Assembly: GCA_913043185.1 (NCBI GenBank)
Contig: CAJWMI010000006.1
Span: 1-35,795, forward strand
Length of the DNA stretch: 35,795 nucleotides
Direction: 5' to 3'
Source: an uncultured Fidelibacterota bacterium
Lineage (GTDB): Bacteria > Marinisomatota > Marinisomatia > Marinisomatales > UBA1611
The notes beneath the pieces are model-generated. The model did not search any database. It worked only from the letters and a program-made list of their open reading frames with translations, and was not told where the DNA came from. A program made the translations under genes and the position numbers. Shown in pieces: positions 32,589 through 35,795 of this stretch; within the stretch, counting starts at the first letter, position 1, and each line of letters begins with the position of its first letter.

Positions 32589-35168
32589 CTAATAGACTAT
32601 ATGATCATACATCCAGTGCCATGGACTAAAATCAATGCTTACTGTGTCATCGGCAAATGATTTCGTTCGGAATGCAGAAACATCGATCGTCTTTTCTCCT
32701 GCATTTGATTTTAGTTTTAGCATAGCCTCATTATTTCCCAGCCGAAGGCGAGACCGGTCAACTGTAAGGCTTACGCTCGTGCCCGAACGAATTGAGCCCC
32801 TGTCAGGACTGATTAGAAGCCATTGTACATCGGAATGTATTTCCCATAACATGGTCCCTCCACCAAAATTTTTAATGTTAAACGTTTGACTATTTTTGGT
32901 CGAATCAAAGCTCAGATATTTTGCATCAACATAAAGAGACGGCATTGCCACAATCATGTTTACATCAATCTCTTTTTCCTCAGAGTTTGAACTAACCACT
33001 ATGGTCCCTTGATATTTTCCAGTCTTCAGGCCGGTTCTTTTCACCTTCGCTGTGCATGAAGACTCCTTTTTTGTTGAGCCACTAGTGCGACTAAGTTTTA
33101 TCCAGCTGACATCTGGAGATAGTGACCACTTAAGCAGACCCCCTCCAATATTTTTTATGGAAAAATCTATCTCATTTTTTCCTGTAATGAAGTTAAGATT
33201 ATCAGTGGACAGTTCGATGATTGGAGTGGTGTTCTCGATGACATCGCACGGGCCAATAACTGTTGAACTATTTACATCATAAGAGTCCGCTATCTTTATA
33301 TAAAATTTTTCCCCGACAATAAGATTATTCCACCATCTAAATTTTCCATTATTACTGATATCTGATCCGATATTCTCCCATGTTATGCCATTGTCTACGC
33401 TCAAAAATATATCAACCATTGGCATCCAGCCTATTGTTCCCCAGCTGATATCTAGCATTTTAATTTCCTGATAGGGTAGTCCTTTGGCTGGCGTGTAAAT
33501 ATCAATCTTATTCTTATTTTCAAGAACAGAGATTCCATCTTCTACTATGGAGGATAGTTTATCGCCCGTATTAATGTCCGCATTTCCATATGGATTAATC
33601 ATGGAAGACTCACCTGTTTGAGATCCCCAGAAGTTATCTGCTAGTTCTATCTCACTATTATCGCTATAGCTAGAGATCTCCTTTCCTCCATGATAAAAAC
33701 TGAGCCTAAAATCATTTACCTCTGGTTTCACAACAAAGCCACTATCTTTACCAGGGATATATGCATAATTAAAATATTGCCGTAGCAGATACCTGTTTGA
33801 CGATAGAAGGTTTTCTTTAGCGATAGACCAGTCCGAATAGCTGTCCGTATTGTCTATGGATCCGGTATAGTCACTGTACTCTATCCAGGTGTTAGAATGT
33901 TTTCCCGCTAGCGGGTTCCAGCTGCACTGAAATGGAGCGGGAAGATAGGTTAGCGTCTGATATCTTGAATTTTTAACCTCAAATATAGGAGACCAGACAC
34001 TGTTCCCTGTGCATGGCTGCCAAGAGAACTCAGTTCCTCCATTGTTTGAATTGTATTGAAAACCAATCCAGCCTATCCTGCCAAAAGGCACCTCTCTATA
34101 TATTTTCTCCTCCCAGTTTTCAACCCAGCCATCTCCGGTATATTCCACACCTTCCCAATTCTCCCAGATGTTTTCATACCTGTGCTCATCTAACACGGTG
34201 GTCTTGTGATTATCAATAAAGTTTGAGCGTCCTATCCTTACTGCGGGGCTCTCTCCTTTAGTCCAAAAACTAAAATAATCTTCCTGCTCCCAGTCTGTCA
34301 GTTCAAGGCCATAGCCCTGATTATTTCTGATCGTAGAGCTCTCGATGATCACGTTACTGCTGCCTCCGATTAACAGGCCGTTAGATCTATTATCTGAGAT
34401 GCTGCCTTTTGTAACCACGGTTATGGCAGATGAGATCACCATTCCGTGTCTGTTTTCGTTAACAGTCAGATTGTAGGATGTCATGTTTCCGTAGTTAGCG
34501 ATACCATTGTCTTTATTTTTTATGATCTTGGTATTTAACATATCAACCACACCAAGATTATTGTTCACTATACCAACACCCTGGCAATGGTGAACGTGTG
34601 CCCAGTCGATAAATACGTTTCCCCTTTCTATGAAAAAACCCGCTCCATCGGAGTTTGATATTTCTATATGTTTTAGGTCTATTGAATCATTCGAGACGCT
34701 TTCTATTTTAATCCCCGTCGATCCACAGTTTTCTATTAGCAGTCCTCTTGCCTTAAACCCAGATCTAATGTTTAATCCTGTTTGAGCATTAGATATTTCT
34801 AAAAACTCTATACTACTTGGGGTATTACTCTCATGAATGGTGACACCACTCCAATAGTTTTTGTCGATGGTGTTTTTGATAGGTTTTATTGAAACCATGT
34901 TCTCATGAGACCCCTCAATATTAATCGATCCCAGTACAGAAAATTCAATGTCCCCATGGTCATCGTTATTAAGGTCTACATATTCTATAGAAATATTTAC
35001 ACCCTCTTTGATCGTAAGAGTAATATTTTTCTGAATAATCACACTCTCACTAAGAATAATATCATTAGACCATGTTGTGTTCTTAGTGATGAATGTTTCT
35101 GCGGATGTTAGGTTTATGGTCGCAAGAATGCAGGCTAGATACTTAGTTAATAAAACTCTAGTAACCAT
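32589..35168 (-). CDS. Large secreted beta-helix protein with BACON-like repeats
   Basis: An 859-residue extracellular or surface protein. A signal peptide (~1-23) is followed by a right-handed parallel beta-helix of short repeats from ~50 to ~290 (units such as TGLNIRSGF, STGIKIESV, NGIANYGN and NGLLIGGS). A tryptophan-rich insert (~293-392, nine Trp) follows, then a region with a sialidase-like FLSVDNGITWENIGSDISNNGKFRWW motif (~588-613), and two BACON-like Ig repeats (~655-738 and ~745-830, sharing IKN-GGG-x-L-W and SWIKLSRTSG / QWLLISPDRG). It ends WHWMYDHIVY and lacks a type IX sorting domain. Similar beta-helix proteins bind or cleave polysaccharides; no catalytic residues are evident. 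Confidence 0.85.
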   Translation of the reverse strand: MVTRVLLTKYLACILATINLTSAETFITKNTTWSNDIILSESVIIQKNITLTIKEGVNISIEYVDLNNDDHGDIEFSVLGSINIEGSHENMVSIKPIKNTIDKNYWSGVTIHESNTPSSIEFLEISNAQTGLNIRSGFKARGLLIENCGSTGIKIESVSNDSIDLKHIEISNSDGAGFFIERGNVFIDWAHVHHCQGVGIVNNNLGVVDMLNTKIIKNKDNGIANYGNMTSYNLTVNENRHGMVISSAITVVTKGSISDNRSNGLLIGGSSNVIIESSTIRNNQGYGLELTDWEQEDYFSFWTKGESPAVRIGRSNFIDNHKTTVLDEHRYENIWENWEGVEYTGDGWVENWEEKIYREVPFGRIGWIGFQYNSNNGGTEFSWQPCTGNSVWSPIFEVKNSRYQTLTYLPAPFQCSWNPLAGKHSNTWIEYSDYTGSIDNTDSYSDWSIAKENLLSSNRYLLRQYFNYAYIPGKDSGFVVKPEVNDFRLSFYHGGKEISSYSDNSEIELADNFWGSQTGESSMINPYGNADINTGDKLSSIVEDGISVLENKNKIDIYTPAKGLPYQEIKMLDISWGTIGWMPMVDIFLSVDNGITWENIGSDISNNGKFRWWNNLIVGEKFYIKIADSYDVNSSTVIGPCDVIENTTPIIELSTDNLNFITGKNEIDFSIKNIGGGLLKWSLSPDVSWIKLSRTSGSTKKESSCTAKVKRTGLKTGKYQGTIVVSSNSEEKEIDVNMIVAMPSLYVDAKYLSFDSTKNSQTFNIKNFGGGTMLWEIHSDVQWLLISPDRGSIRSGTSVSLTVDRSRLRLGNNEAMLKLKSNAGEKTIDVSAFRTKSFADDTVSIDFSPWHWMYDHIVY

Positions 35169-35223
35169 GGTCTATAAAATTTAGAATATATGGAACTGAA
35201 AGACCTTGATATTTATCAAAATT

Positions 35224-35661
35224 TTAGATCGCTATTTTATTCTGCCCTACTAGGCTGTCATTATATTCTTTGGCAAGCGCTAGGGCCTGCTCAAAAGTGA
35301 CATCAACAGATTCTTCCCTCATAAATCTTTTTAGCATATTGGTGATAACATAGCCATAGAGAGTTATCTTTATCATTTTCTGATTGTCAGCAGCAAGGCT
35401 CATTAATCCCAGGGTAGAGTTTCCGCACATAAAACAACTAAGCTTGAACTTTCTGGTCATAAACTGCTTCTCATGATCTAGCGCAAGGGCCATATTTTCC
35501 TGATCCTCAATGATACGGAAGAAATGAGACTTTGGTATCTCAATACCTGACCTGTAGGCTTTCCAGCTTGATTTATGCTCTACTACTTTTAAAGCTTTAG
35601 CATTTGTTTGTGCAATAGAAACGCTAACGATGGTGATGACACTGGCTAAGATAATCCTCAT
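35224..35661 (-). CDS. Small secreted protein of unknown function
   Basis: A 145-residue protein with an N-terminal signal-like segment (MRIILASVITIVSVSIAQT, ~1-19). The mature part has a CFMC pair at ~76-79 (SCFMCGNS), possibly a disulfide or metal site, and helical segments KMIKITLYGYVITNMLKRFM and FEQALALAKEYND. It is in the same direction as the beta-helix gene downstream (a 55-base gap) and follows the gene of a sorted extracellular protein at the right edge. No family recognised. Confidence 0.65.
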   Translation of the reverse strand: MRIILASVITIVSVSIAQTNAKALKVVEHKSSWKAYRSGIEIPKSHFFRIIEDQENMALALDHEKQFMTRKFKLSCFMCGNSTLGLMSLAADNQKMIKITLYGYVITNMLKRFMREESVDVTFEQALALAKEYNDSLVGQNKIAI

Positions 35662-35670
35662 AAATAAATA

Positions 35671-35795
35671 CTATTTCAGCAGCACCATTTTTTTCATGTG
35701 GTGATAGGTTCCTGCATGGATGGTATAAATGTACATTCCAGCACTAACTGGTAAGCCGTTGTCATTGGTCGCATTCCACAGCGTGGTATGATAGC
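35671..35795 (-). CDS. C-terminal end of a FlgD-like / type IX sorting-domain protein (partial)
   Basis: Only the last 41 residues before a TAG stop (35671-35673) are in the window; the gene continues past the right edge. They read as LWNATNDNGLPVSAGMYIYT and end in HHMKKMVLLK, which fits the FlgD Ig-like / type IX secretion C-terminal pattern W-(N/D)-x-x-(D/N)-x-G-x-x-V-x-x-G-x-Y-x-Y-x-(hydrophobic) then a basic residue and K-x-x-L-L-K. Such domains target proteins for secretion by the type IX system. The protein body is not visible. Confidence 0.8.
   Translation of the reverse strand, partial: YHTTLWNATNDNGLPVSAGMYIYTIHAGTYHHMKKMVLLK

Overview
The window is an AT-rich stretch (about one third G+C in the parts I counted) and almost every gene is on the minus strand. 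Several traits point to a marine bacterium of the FCB group, most likely Candidatus Neomarinimicrobiota (SAR406) or a close relative. These are a FlgD-like/type IX secretion C-terminal sorting domain at the right edge, a TPR lipoprotein with a Cys-Ala-Tyr-Phe-Asn-Thr N-terminus, and large beta-helix and BACON-like secreted proteins. The phylum assignment is inference. The first ~750 bases look different: they are richer in G+C (about 51% at 421-720 versus 33% at 841-1020, counted by hand) and carry a hisF-hisE order typical of Alphaproteobacteria. The change of composition falls inside one open reading frame that joins FolD to the C-terminal half of HisF, so the left end may be foreign or a chimeric join.

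From right to left along the minus strand (transcription order), bases 28038 to about 760 form one long co-directional run with very small gaps. It holds envelope and housekeeping genes (TPR lipoprotein, pyrD, trmL, rlpA, a diacylglycerol kinase-like lipid kinase, cdsA). Next comes a tight seven-gene block at 15805-22496 that looks like an undescribed membrane system. After it lies an amino-acid degradation block: an ornithine aminotransferase-like enzyme, an ALDH7-type aminoadipate semialdehyde dehydrogenase and lysine 6-aminotransferase. The run continues with rsmI, tmk, a carboxy-terminal processing protease, tRNA-Val, and the classic thrS-infC-rpmI-rplT-pheS-pheT translation operon followed by a coiled-coil protein, zapA and folD.

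The seven-gene block is the most interesting part. It encodes a 605-residue MutL/GlmL-family ASKHA ATPase, a protein with barrel-sandwich-like and KOW-like parts, a 107-residue protein, a DUF6754-like protein with a cytoplasmic domain, two polytopic membrane proteins, and a double-anchored protein whose soluble domain probably lies outside the membrane. No B12-dependent mutase, the usual MutL partner, is in the window. The block ends 44 bases before the lysine/ornithine transamination genes, so a link to amino-acid metabolism or transport is possible but unproven.

The right part (28039-35795) has mixed orientation and smaller genes: a PEGA-like membrane protein, a zinc ribbon protein, DUF1232, BolA, a TerB-like protein, several secreted or membrane proteins I do not recognise, a 40-residue membrane microprotein, a large beta-helix protein and the tail of a sorted extracellular protein. 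No insertion sequence, CRISPR array, rRNA or gene-free stretch over 300 bases was seen.
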